Assembly (NCBI GenBank): GCA_000697335.1
Contig: JNEM01007727.1
Location: 1-39,160 of the forward strand
DNA from: Conidiobolus incongruus B7586
Taxonomy: Eukaryota; Entomophthoromycota; Entomophthoromycetes; Entomophthorales; Conidiobolaceae
Direction: 5' to 3'
DNA length: 39,160 bases
In this document: positions 10,985 through 21,794 of the stretch, one piece after another
Layout of the letters: every line of letters starts with the position of its first letter
How positions within the stretch are numbered: position 1 is the first letter of the stretch
Position numbers and translations under genes: made by a program
Notes under the pieces: generated by a model
What the model was told of the DNA's origin: nothing
Database searches by the model: none
The model's input: only the letters and a program-made list of their open reading frames with translations

Positions 10985-11686
10985 TCTTATAATGTTTTTA
11001 CTTATAGCTTTTTCATTTCATAGTATTTTCATTATATCAATTGACTTGTATTACACAATAATATTTTTATTATCCCTTGAAATATTGTCCATCAATCAAT
11101 TTATAATTATTTCAAATTTAATTTTTGTCAGATCGAAATTTCTTAATTGTTGAGAATTCAAGATATATAATTAATATCCAATAGTTATATAGTTATGATT
11201 AGCAACTTAATTTTATTTATCTCTATTAATATTTTAATTCCTGAATATTTTTCGAATTTTTATAATTGTTTTTGGTAATCAAATAATTTATCAAAGAAAA
11301 TCAATTTATTTGAAATTTTTAATGTTTAAATTGATTTAAAAGTGATAATCAATGTAATATTAGATTTTATATACCATTGAGTAATTCAAATTTCATATTT
11401 GCATTTTATAATTGTATATTTCAATATTAGATTAATATTTTTACTATTTATTTTTAAAGTGTAGATGCTGAATTTTAACCAATTTTAGAAATTTTATAGA
11501 ATTCTAATTATCATTCCGGTTCAATTTGAAATTGAACCCTATTTAAAATAAACCAATCAAATTCAACGAGATGACATCAATTGATTAATTTTGTCAAATG
11601 TGAAATGCTTTGATAAACTTTTATTCATAATAACAAAAATCATTAAACCTGAAAATTAATTGTTATTCATTTACCAAGTCATAATA
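10985..11686. other. AT-rich intergenic DNA
   Basis: No gene seen. It presumably includes the CENP-C promoter; no clear TATA box stands out from the AT background. Confidence 0.45.
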
Positions 11687-13674
11687 ATGAAAAGAAATAA
11701 GTTAAATTTTACAGATATTGGAGTGCGTGGAAGGTAGCAGACACCTTAGCTAATTATTTACTATATAACTTATTTTTTGATTAGGAGAACTGGAGTTAAA
11801 TTACCTGAAGGTGTTTCAAATGGGGACGCTTTAGAGCAAGTGGACCGGATTTTTGACGAAGTCAACCAAGAACTCGATGTTTCATCCATTATAGACCTTC
11901 ATTTTGATAAGGGAGTTAATATTATACAAGAAGGTGAGTTTTAAATTCTTCTTTCATTGATAGCAACTTAATACAAAATTTATTATTTAATTCATTAATT
12001 ATTAATTAATTTCAATTCTAGATAACATTGCAGCTGATGAATTAAGTTTTCATATTGGCCCTGATGAATCTTTTTTTGTACCAAATACATCGAGCACTGG
12101 GTTCAAAAATATATCGACCTCTTCTCCTTATTCTTCTCAGTCAAAATCTCCAAGTACTAAAACAAAGCCAAATATACGCTCTCCTAAAGTAGCAAAGCAT
12201 GTTTCTTCCTCTAAATCTCTTCAGCATGGACTTGATAATGAATTTGGTGATTTGCCAGTCATCGATGTTGATCAATTTGATTTAATAGATTCGACACCCT
12301 CAGATTTTTATTCCAACTTATCCAAGACTCTCGCATCTCAGAGACAGGGTACACCTACTAAAAGTCATCCTTCAAAATCTTCCAAGTCTCCAGTTTCAAC
12401 AACCCAGAGGTCACCTGCAAAATCGCCTTCAAAACTGACCTCAAAATCGTCACGGAAATCACCTCGCAAATCGCCTAGTTCTACTACGTTACAATCACCA
12501 ACTGCCAAAAAGTTAAAAACATCAGCTAGTATGTTGAAGGAATTAGCTAATACAAGCTCTCCCAGTAAAAAGACTAAGGCAAGTGAAAATCCATCCCCTA
12601 GTAAAGATAAGAATCTTAAGGAAACCAAGGAACCTCACCAAACGAAGGCAATCACTGAAAAATCTAGAAAAATGCTATCCAATCAGCGCAAAGTCAAAGA
12701 CAAGAAATTAAATAATAATGTATCATCTAAATCAGTTGCCAGAACTTCAAATCATGAGGAAGCGAAACCTGGAAGTAAGTTTTATTTTTGTTAAATTATT
12801 AATTTTTATTAATCATATTGAATTTACTTAGCTAGGAGAAGTAAAAGACATCGTATTCAGCCTCTTAAATTTTGGGAAAATGAAAGATTGGTTTATAAAT
12901 TTGAAGAAACTGGTATAATTTTTTTTAATTTCTCAGCATATAACTAATTTAATTTAAAAGATGGTGGCAGAGTACCCGTATTGAAAGACATTATCACGTC
13001 TAAAGAAACTGATGAAATACCTCAAAACAAGAAGAAAGTTACTCGTAAATCATCTAAATCCTCTGTTTCGACTACCAAATCGACAAAATTTACCAGTCTT
13101 AAATCATTATATGAACATATCAATGATAAGAATAGATTAATCAAACCTCCAAATGCTATAGTTAATGATTTCAATACCAATATGTTAGTCACTAAAGATA
13201 TTTTTTTCCCATTTCCCACTATTCATTTTGACGATGATAACACTAAAGGGGCTCTATTTAAGTATACATTTAAAGAGCCTGGCCTATTCTCAACGGGAAT
13301 GCTTTCCATTTGCCCAGGTGGTAAAAAAGAAATGAGAATGTCGGGGAATTTAATATTAGTAATTCAATTTTATCATCTTGTTTCTAATTTTCTAATCGGT
13401 TTTAATTGATTAATTTAGAGCTTTTTTGTAATCTATGGTAAAGTTCAAGCTAAAGTTCATCAAAATGAATTTACAGTAGAATCGGGCGATCACTTTGTTG
13501 TGCCCAGAAGTAATTACGACCCACAGATAGCTATTTCATTTTTCTAACTATGTTAATATAGATAATCATTATCAGATAAAAAATTTGAATAATAACGAAG
13601 AGTGTCGTTTATTCTTTACAATTTGCCAAGAACCTAATTCTTCGTACAATTCACCAATGGGTACCGAGTCATAA
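11687..13674 (+). CDS. MIF2: CENP-C / Mif2 inner-kinetochore protein (seven exons)
   Basis: Exons 11687-11733, 11785-11933, 12022-12774, 12832-12912, 12961-13358, 13419-13509 and 13562-13674 join in phase to 543 residues. The N terminus has FTDIGVRGRRTGVKLP, the Mif2 N-terminal block that contacts the Mis12 complex. A long Ser/Lys/Pro-rich, probably disordered segment follows, with many SP and SPSK sites suited to kinase control. Exon 4 encodes the CENP-C motif, RRSKRHRIQPLKFWENERL, which binds the CENP-A nucleosome through its Arg and aromatic residues. The C-terminal part (LFSTGMLSICPGG, FFVIYGKVQAKV, ESGDHFVVPRNN) is the cupin dimerisation fold. The intron joining exons 5 and 6 is inferred from the cupin strand spacing. 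The protein bridges centromeric chromatin to the outer kinetochore. No defect was seen. Confidence 0.93.
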
Positions 13675-14223
13675 TATTCTTTTATGTTAATGTATATATT
13701 CTCATCGTTCATTCAAGCTTGTTGTAATAGTCTGAATTTTGGCAAGCTGAATATTTTGAATAACTTACCGCGTACAAATCAATGTATAAACTATCGCTCA
13801 TTGAAATTAATCTACATCATAATAAATATAATTGAAAAATTTGATTAAAAATATTGCTCAATTTGATAAAATATTCTACTTTAATATCAACCTAATGCCA
13901 ATTTGCATTAGCAATAGTAATCGAAATATCAGTCTACCTAATGGAGTTCAATTTTTATTGTGAATCAACGTATTTCAAAAGATTATACTAACTGAACAAG
14001 CCAAACTGATTCATATTATAAATATTTAAGATATATTACTCCTTTTCATTCATTTTAACCTTAGTTTAAAATACATGAATGTTATAAGAATTAACCCATT
14101 CTTCTATATTAATACAATTAAAATGTATTTCTAAAATGCAACAATATTTTTAAAAATAAATTGACTCATATATTATATGCTTTTATTACTAGAATTAAAT
14201 ATTAAAACAATATATGGAGAATA
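13675..14223. other. Intergenic DNA between convergent genes
   Basis: Both neighbours end here, so it should hold two 3' ends. No further gene was recognised. Confidence 0.5.
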
Positions 14224-16109
14224 TTAATTTACTTTATTACTAATGAATCGTTTCATCATATCAAAGCTATTACCATCAGACATCAATTCAAGCACTTCAC
14301 TTTTGCCAACTTGAACTCTCCCTTCATCATCAGTGGTAATAACCCTAAGTCTACCAAATTTAGGCTCTAATCCCAAGACCTTACCCTTAATATTATCACG
14401 ATCTGTCAACGTGACCAATTGATTAGAGTGCAACCATCTGTGGTAGAAGAGGGGTTCGAAAGGAACGAGACCATTTCGACGCTTCAAAAATTGGCGGTAA
14501 AGTTGCTGAAAGTTTAATATAATTCTAGCTAAAAATCCTTCTTGCGTTATTTCTTTCAGATTAGCGTGGTGATATGCGTTATATTGGCGAATCATTTCGT
14601 TAATGGATAGGGCTGGAGCTGGATTGGAAGTATTGACGCCACACTCAATCACTAGAGCGAATTCGTTACCATTGATAGAACTTTGAATTAGAATGCCACC
14701 TACTTTAGTCAATTTGCCATTTGGATCTTCTATGTAATCCCTTCCATAGATATCGTTGGGCCGTTTCAGATGTAATGGTAATTGTTCATAATCTGGAAGG
14801 TTGAACAAACTTTCCGTAACAGCTAATCCATCAAGATATTGAATCAAGATGACAGAAACATCAGGTTCATTGGGATGTCTAACGAGCATTGAAAATTGTA
14901 AGCGTCCTTTAGGAGACACCCACGCACTATTACCTCTCCTTTGCCAGAAGTTTGTTGAGAAGCGACGCATAAAGTACCACTGGGAAGGAGCTGTTTAAAT
15001 TTGTAGTGCTTTTCAAACAATAATTGGGTAGAAGTCAATACACCTCCATAAATTAATGGGTTGCCAATATTGGGTACAAGGTTAAAAGAAGTAGCAGCTT
15101 TTGTCAGATAATTGAAAAAGTTATTAATGTTAAAGAATAGGCCATTGGGAAGTTCGTTGCTAGAGTTGACAGGTAAAATAGATGGGTAGTGATCCGAAGA
15201 GGTGTCATATTGCTGAATCAACTTGAAATGATTCATTAAGTCGTCGAAAACACCTTTGTTAGATTGATCCTGTAGAGATTTTATAATAGAATAGTGAGAC
15301 AAACTGGGAATACTAGCTAAGATTAATGGAGTAAGTTTGGGGGAGTCTCTGTATTATTCAACTTTAAAGATAATAATTGAAAAATTTCAATAGCAACTTG
15401 CTGATGGATTTTTTCATATTCTTTCAGAGCAGTTCCAATTTTATGCGATTTATAAGTGTTGATATCGAATTCTGGATGAAAGCCACTCAATAGTGCTTGA
15501 CCTCCTTTATTTTCAATCTTACATAACACCATACCCACTTCCACGCTTTTGTCGCTCACTTCTTCATGTGTTCCCACTACTCTCACTTGATCTGGATACG
15601 AAAAAGCATTTCGGAAACTGCCGCCGCCGTCATAATAAAAAGGCACTCTGATAACTTGACTAGAAGGCGATGACTGAAATTTAATCCAAGCAATTCTGGC
15701 GCCAGACTCTGAATTATATTGAAAGCCCTCGAAAGTGGGGCCACAGCAAGCGTCCGGAAAAATTTTTAAAGTTCTATCCTCCACTACTTCTGTTTCGGAA
15801 TCCCCAATCATAAATTCGCACCTGGAACTCATATAATAACCAGCAGCACAAATCCCCAACACTTGACCACCGTTAATCACGTAATTCAAAATTTTTTGAT
15901 TACATATTCCTTTTAATTGATCGCAATACGATAAGTCGCGACCTCCTGGAATCACCAACAGACTAGTAATCTTCCCAAGCTTCTTTAACAGCTTTGGGCT
16001 CAATAGTACGAATGGAATAGTTTTGACTCAAATATTTGTTTAAAAAGGTGAATGTTGCACTCACAAAAGCTGGTGATGCGCCCGGACCGTTGGAAATCAG
16101 GATATTCAT
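14224..16109 (-). pseudogene. BPL1: Biotin-protein ligase with GATase-like N-terminal domain, three frame breaks
   Basis: Biotin-protein ligase activates biotin with ATP and attaches it to carboxylases. The reading starts at 16109 with MNILISNGPGASPAF, the usual start of fungal BPL. A GATase-like domain follows (VIPGGRDLSYC, GICAAGYY). The ligase domain has ASQQTSGKG, GNSAWVSPKGRL, PNDIY, KVGGIL, ECGVNTSNP and YHRWLHSNQLVTL, ending at 14224. Overall length (about 628 residues) fits the fungal family. The frame breaks three times: near 15970 (one extra base or two missing), at the C run near 15340 (one base missing), and near 14955 inside the ATP/biotin loop (one base missing). The conserved Trp of KWPND reads Arg. 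Neighbouring genes read cleanly, so either this copy is decaying or the assembly has local indels. An essential gene should have an intact copy somewhere. Confidence 0.88.
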
Positions 16110-16358
16110 CGGATTAAACTTGAAATCAATCAAAGGTAGATATGATATTTTCTAAATAATTGTAGTGGTTTGAATTGAGTGATTAGTTTGAAACAGCCTA
16201 ATGGCATATAATAGTTAGCTGAAGATTTTTAATATATTATTAAATGATTATTTATATTCAGGAAAAGAGATTTATATAAATTAAACAGTAGTAGTCACAT
16301 AAAATATGGGTAATTTATATTTATAAAATAAAAATAGAAGGATATTCATTGAAATATT

Positions 16359-16430
16359 TGCGCCAGCTGGGAATCGAACCCAGACCACTTGCTTGGAAGG
16401 CGAGTATTCTAACCATTATACTACTGGCGC
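16359..16430 (-). tRNA. tRNA-Gly, anticodon UCC
   Basis: Reading the minus strand, the acceptor arms GCGCCAG and CTGGCGC pair over seven bases with discriminator A. The anticodon loop CTTCCAA gives UCC. The T arm CTGGG-TTCGATT-CCCAG is perfect, and A and B boxes are intact (TTCGATTCC). No intron and no encoded CCA. Length is 72 nt. It lies between the ligase gene and the GC-richer island, whose left edge is within a few tens of bases of the tRNA 5' end. Confidence 0.96.
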
Positions 16431-16439
16431 CTGTAATTA

Positions 16440-17030
16440 ATGTGACAATTGTTACTTAATTGATACCTTTCTTCACTCCAATTCACTACTAAGTACCTGA
16501 TTAACCAAGTTAGGCCTTATCAACATTTTACCAGTCCACCTCTGAGTGACCTTATTGTTACTCAGCTGTTGCATATTTATGCCTTTATATTTCGCTTAGT
16601 TATAACAGGACTGGCTCTTCCTCTTTGATCTCTCCCTTTCTTTACCTCTCCTCTTTGGCTTTCTCCTTTTTTACACAAACAAACCTTATGCCTACTTCCA
16701 AGATCTTACCTTTAGGATACTCAAACAGCTGCCTATAGTTCAACTTGAGTCATTTTACATTATTCATTCTACATTCGTTCCTATTGATATTTTGTGATTT
16801 CATCTTATTAGTATGCCGGATCCTAACGCCGCCACTGTTGCTGCTGGTCTAGTCGCTCTTTACAACGCCCCGTTTACGAGTGATCAGGACCGGATAGCCA
16901 GAGAACTGATCATCGGTAGTTTACTCCAGCTGTCAGGTGCCATGCTTCACAATTTGGCCTACAGAATAGCTGTGTCAGTATCCTAGATGACTCTCAAGGA
17001 GCTAATAACCACGACAATAATGTAATAATC
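16440..17030 (+). other. GC-richer island of unknown nature beside the tRNA, with a 57-codon frame
   Basis: This stretch stands out from its surroundings by composition. It has a pyrimidine-rich segment (about 16610-16675) and a frame from ATG 16813 to TAG 16984-16986. The 57-residue product, starting MPDPNAATVAAGLVALYNAP, is near-balanced in GC and codon choice, quite unlike local noncoding DNA. I do not recognise the protein. TATA-like sequence at about 16585 precedes it. Possible readings are a truncated mobile element that landed next to a Pol III gene, or the first exon of an unrecognised gene. No terminal repeats were found within the window. Confidence 0.35.
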
Positions 17031-17364
17031 AATATATAATATTATCGAAATCAATTTTATTGAAAAATGGTATTTCGAACAGTTTAATATTTCAACATTT
17101 TTATATAATTCTTCATTTATTTTAATTTTAATCATTTTATTCTCAATACTACTCATATATCAAATGTTTCATTTATATATCTTTAGTAATTCTATATTCA
17201 CTTATCTATAATGTCCAATATTTATTCATTCAATTTCACTCATTCGAATTTTTTATATCTCATTAATTTAACAAAAAGCTTTTATCAAATAAGCAAATTA
17301 AATGCGAATATTATATTTTAAATTTATGAGTAACAAAATAATATATTAATAACTAACAACGCAA
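17031..17364. other. AT-rich intergenic DNA downstream of SF3B3
   Basis: Holds the 3' end of the splicing-factor gene; nothing else recognised. Confidence 0.5.
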
Positions 17365-20300
17365 TTAGAAAGCTGACAGATTTCTAATATCTTCCAATTT
17401 CTTAGCGACTTCGCTGGGAGATCTACCCAAATTCTCTGCAATTTGACTCTTTATATTATGGGGTAAATGTATGTAAAGTTCGCATAAATCACCATCGATA
17501 CATCCTTTGACAGGGATAGAGTTACTTCTGTAGGCAAAGTGGGATCTTCCGACAAGAGAAATATTATCCTCTTGGCGCAAGGCCTGCTCGAGAGTTTGGA
17601 AGAATTCGATATCGTCTTTGGATACGAATGGGATGAGGATACCGATTCTGCCCATTAGGGTAACGTACACTAAAACTTCGCATCCTCCAGTTACAAGGGA
17701 TACGGCTTGGAGGGATGTGACGATATCTCCAACATAGAAGTTGACTAATCGCCTAGTTCTGTGGGGTGCACCTCCGAGGTAGCCTTTTTCAAAGAGAAGT
17801 TTGTTTCCGGTGGGGTCGTCATCCACTTCTTTGCTGGTTTCTTCGGATGTACGGTTGACGAAAATGTTGCCGAATTTGTCACCAATAGCGATCGTATTAT
17901 AATCTAATTGATATGAACTTGTGACGGCAGCACTGGTGTCATCATCAGCAAAGATGATCATTTGATTGTCTGATGGACGATAAGTAGCAAAGAAGAAGGA
18001 ATCTTGGGAATCACCTGCCAAAATACGATTGCCTTGGGTGTGAAGAGATACAATCATATTAGGCACCAATCTGCACTGGCATTTTCGAAGCATTTTCTTC
18101 TTGCCCATATCGTAAATTCTCAACGTTTTACCCACGCCGGCGAGTAATCGACCTTGAAATGCTGCAACAGCCATTGGGAAGTCGTCGACGGGAGTTTTGT
18201 GGACGAGTTCTAGCGATGTGCCATCGACGTCCCATTTGTATAAATTGAGATTGGCTTCGGAGCATGATCTAGGAGCCAAAACAGCATTCTTAGCAGTGCC
18301 AACTACCAAATAACGAGTGGAGATATCGGAATAGGATTGAAGGTTACACATACTGAAAATTGCTTCGTTTTCGTCTAATTCAATCTCAGACAACATTTCA
18401 CCATCGAAAGGATTAACCACTAAGATTTGGGATGCCCATTTGCCAGGTTTGTCAGATTGAGGATTTCCAAATGTTAAAGGATCAAGTGCAAGAGCACCAG
18501 GATTTTCGGATTTTAATAAACGATCCAATTCTTGTTTGGAATAAGTATTATTTTCGGATAATCCAATAGCAAAGTTATTACTCTCGGGATGGCATACAAA
18601 ACGTCTAGGAGTATATTTTAATGGAATTGATGCTTGGTTGAATACACCGCCCAGTTGCTCTACAGATACAATTCTTAACGTGTTATCGGCAATGGCTACA
18701 ATACCTTCGGGACATTGTTCGGAACTGAAACTTGATCCTGAATCTAACATTTCATAAGATAGAGGAGTGGTATGAGTCCTTGATTGATAAGTGTAGCTCA
18801 ACCATGGACGACTAGACAAAGCTAAAACTGCGGGTGAGCCTTGAAGTGATATATTGATTAATTTGACAGGTCTAGATCCTAAAAATCTGGATCTAGTATC
18901 GGAGAGAGATCCAACAGCTTGGTCAATGACAGTTTTTAACATAATACCATTAGTCAACCCAATGTGAAGATACAGTGTGCTGAAGTTGGCACCATGCTCT
19001 TTATCCAACATTTCAATAATTGCAAGGGATGATGGATTGGCAGTGACGGCTTGGACACTCATTTGGCTGAGTCCAGCGTTAGGATCTAAAGTGAAAACTC
19101 TGACGGTGTTGTCACTAGAGCCAACGATCAAGAAAGGAAATCGAATTCTGTCTTCGGGGATAGGACCCAAAGCTAAAGCAGTGACATCAGAAGCGACTTG
19201 GATAGTTTCTTCATATTCAACCAAAGTATTGGTGTTATCCAATTCAAAGTACATTATTTCTCCACCAGAGAGAGCAATAGCAACTTGACGACTGTTTGTA
19301 GCAGCGTGTAATATGATTCTTTGGTTGGGAGGATGCCATTCATTAACTTTGCCATTGCTATGGATGTGTCTGATACCGTGAGAATGAATTTGGATAATAC
19401 CATCAGGTCCAATTTGCTGAAGTGCAATTGTGGGTACGGTGGTAAGAAGGCCGGAATCAGTAACTTCTTCAACAGTTTCACCAATTGAAAGAACTAATGT
19501 GGCGTTGGCAAAGGAGACAACAATGTATGCATCGTGAGGAGCATCCGAAGTAAGCTTGGTAGTCCATACAGCACTGGGGTGACCAGGAAGGTCAGAGACT
19601 GCCATTTCAGTAACTTCCAAACCATGACGGAAAATTCTGAAAGATGAACGACTGCCTCTACCACACAGTGAATAAATTTGAGGAGAATCTTCCTCAGTTA
19701 AATTATGCAATTGACTATAAATACTGGGAGAGGAATTCAGCACTTGGTCGACAAGCGCTAGGTTGGTCAATTCTCTGGGCATAAAAGTGACGATTGGGAA
19801 TTCTTCACCAATAGGGTAATCGTCACTATTCCAAGTGGGATCATCAGTGTTGTCACCCAAACTTTCAAATTGGTACAATTGATGATCACCAGCTTCGCAT
19901 GTGACTAGCATGAATCCAGATCTTAAAATAGTGAATCCGGTAGCAAGGGGAAGGGTGTCAAAGTATTTGATGGTAATTGATTTAACAGCATTTTGTTCAT
20001 GATCAATAGTAACTTTGTAAATATCACCAACTTCACTCTGTACCAAAGCAAAGAATGAGTTTTTCATTCTATGTAAAGCGCTTGCAATGATAATCAGACC
20101 TCTATTTGATGGATTGGGCGATTGTCTATGAGGAATAGGAACTCTGTGTTGGGGGGTATCTTGATGCCTATATGTAATCCAGTTCTCAGAGCAAACTAAT
20201 ACACCAGAAGGGCCATCAACACCGCCTGGTAGAGAAATGAGGAGATTGGACTTGGGATCAACTGGATCACTCCACTTTTTAACGACATGATTTAGACCCA

Positions 20301-20958
20301 AATCTAATTCGTAGTATGTGAGCATTTTTTGAGTTTGGTTGAAAGCTTCACCAGTATGGTCCTGATCAGCTTCCGAATAGTCAACTTCTAAACAAGCGAA
20401 AACTGGATTTTCAAAGCCAACATCTACACCAACACAAGAGTGAAGTATTGTGTGAGATTTGTGAGCTTCTAAAGGACTACTAACGGTCAAATTGGCGGCA
20501 GAATCTCTATTCATAATATACACAAGCTTCTGCTTTTCGAGGGCGGAAATCATAACAGCTCTCCCTTTGGGATCGGTTGCAAGATATTGACCAGGTACAA
20601 CTCTTCTACATCCAGACTTGCCAAATGTTTCTTCTTGAACCACCACCAACTTATTCAATTTAGCATCGTATTCTAACACGGAAAACTTTCCAGAATCTGA
20701 TCCCACCACAATATAATCCTTACTACCACCCGTCAATCTGAAAGGTTTAATATCTCTAATGACACCAAAGCCCCACTGACGTAATATGGTCACGACTTTC
20801 CCTAAGTTAGGGTCGATTTTTACGAGTTGTAGCGAATCTCCGTGATTGAATAAAATTTCTTGAGATTTTGTGCCTAAAAAATTTCCAAGGATTTGGTTGT
20901 GTACTTGGGTAGTTGGCGATAATGTTAAGTTATATAAGAACATATCAGAATTAGTCAT
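17365..20958 (-). CDS. RSE1: Splicing factor 3B subunit 3 (SF3B3/RSE1)
   Basis: A single uninterrupted exon encodes 1197 residues, close to the usual length (about 1200). The whole protein reads as the DDB1/CPSF160/SF3B3 type triple beta-propeller. The N terminus has MFLYNLTLSPTTQVHNQILGNF. The middle contains GRGSRSSFRIFRHGLEVTEM, a block strongly conserved in SF3B3. The C-terminal CPSF_A domain spans about residues 850-1160 and ends in GRSPSEVAKKLEDIRN. In the U2 snRNP SF3b complex the protein scaffolds SF3B1 around the branch site. The gene lacks introns although most neighbours have several, which may reflect a retrocopied or intron-lost locus. It is transcribed divergently from the PPP4R1-like gene with about 840 bp between them. 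No defect was seen. Confidence 0.97.
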   Translation of the reverse strand: MTNSDMFLYNLTLSPTTQVHNQILGNFLGTKSQEILFNHGDSLQLVKIDPNLGKVVTILRQWGFGVIRDIKPFRLTGGSKDYIVVGSDSGKFSVLEYDAKLNKLVVVQEETFGKSGCRRVVPGQYLATDPKGRAVMISALEKQKLVYIMNRDSAANLTVSSPLEAHKSHTILHSCVGVDVGFENPVFACLEVDYSEADQDHTGEAFNQTQKMLTYYELDLGLNHVVKKWSDPVDPKSNLLISLPGGVDGPSGVLVCSENWITYRHQDTPQHRVPIPHRQSPNPSNRGLIIIASALHRMKNSFFALVQSEVGDIYKVTIDHEQNAVKSITIKYFDTLPLATGFTILRSGFMLVTCEAGDHQLYQFESLGDNTDDPTWNSDDYPIGEEFPIVTFMPRELTNLALVDQVLNSSPSIYSQLHNLTEEDSPQIYSLCGRGSRSSFRIFRHGLEVTEMAVSDLPGHPSAVWTTKLTSDAPHDAYIVVSFANATLVLSIGETVEEVTDSGLLTTVPTIALQQIGPDGIIQIHSHGIRHIHSNGKVNEWHPPNQRIILHAATNSRQVAIALSGGEIMYFELDNTNTLVEYEETIQVASDVTALALGPIPEDRIRFPFLIVGSSDNTVRVFTLDPNAGLSQMSVQAVTANPSSLAIIEMLDKEHGANFSTLYLHIGLTNGIMLKTVIDQAVGSLSDTRSRFLGSRPVKLINISLQGSPAVLALSSRPWLSYTYQSRTHTTPLSYEMLDSGSSFSSEQCPEGIVAIADNTLRIVSVEQLGGVFNQASIPLKYTPRRFVCHPESNNFAIGLSENNTYSKQELDRLLKSENPGALALDPLTFGNPQSDKPGKWASQILVVNPFDGEMLSEIELDENEAIFSMCNLQSYSDISTRYLVVGTAKNAVLAPRSCSEANLNLYKWDVDGTSLELVHKTPVDDFPMAVAAFQGRLLAGVGKTLRIYDMGKKKMLRKCQCRLVPNMIVSLHTQGNRILAGDSQDSFFFATYRPSDNQMIIFADDDTSAAVTSSYQLDYNTIAIGDKFGNIFVNRTSEETSKEVDDDPTGNKLLFEKGYLGGAPHRTRRLVNFYVGDIVTSLQAVSLVTGGCEVLVYVTLMGRIGILIPFVSKDDIEFFQTLEQALRQEDNISLVGRSHFAYRSNSIPVKGCIDGDLCELYIHLPHNIKSQIAENLGRSPSEVAKKLEDIRNLSAF

Positions 20959-21794
20959 TTTGAATAGAATTTAAAATATATAATTGGATACAATTTAAAT
21001 GGTTTATAAAATTTAGTTATCAATAAATTATATTTATAGAATTTGATTAGTAATAATTAAATATATAATTTTTTTTAAAACTTACTTGTATTCTCAAATA
21101 ATTTATTTGATTGCTTCACCTGGTAATTTTTATCGTATATTTTTTTGTTTAATTAAATTATGGGTCTACTAATCTGAAGTCATCATTCTTTATTTCATTT
21201 GAATTTTCGAGTTATTCAGTTGAACAACGAAATTAGCATAAAAATTAATATAAACATATGACTTGAAGCTTTTATTTAATATTATAGTATATAAGGTACA
21301 TATACCAAGTTGAAAAACCCTATTTTTGTTCTAATTATTACACGCATTTGAATAAACCTTACATAGTACTAAAAATAAAAATGCTTAATTTTTTAATGAA
21401 ATTGTGACTAAAAAATCTTGATATTTTATTAAAATTAATTAGTTTTAATTTTCATGTTTGAGAATATAGAATCAATATATATATATATATCATGATATCT
21501 TAATTTCAAATCATATAATTGAATGATCCACTTTTTTCGATAAATATTATGATCTTATTATTTTCTGTATATTTCTATTTCTGTGGTATTTAGATTTATA
21601 AATATTCAACTCAAAAAAATCCCACAACTGTTATAGCTCTGAGTTCATTATAATTGAATTAAAAATAATTAAAATTTTGATTATTAGAAATTACTAACAA
21701 AAAATATTAATTAATCGAAACTCAATTACTTATTAGATACAATTCATTGTTAAAATCATTATTTATTTTGATTTAAAAGAACTATTAATTATTT
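20959..21794. other. Divergent intergenic region
   Basis: AT-rich DNA presumably holding the promoters of SF3B3 (leftward) and the PPP4R1-like gene (rightward). A short TA dinucleotide run lies at about 21475-21490. No gene recognised. Confidence 0.45.

Noticed and set aside
12365-12628. Open frame antisense to the Ser/Lys-rich part of CENP-C
   Set aside because: It mirrors the repetitive coding strand, and the sense gene is certain.
15963-16009. A 47-nt GT-AG segment at the first frame break of the biotin-protein ligase
   Set aside because: Its removal joins the exons in the wrong phase and gives an immediate stop, and it would delete sequence that fits the family.
18977-19288. Open frame antisense to SF3B3
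   Set aside because: Lies wholly within the conserved 1197-codon gene.
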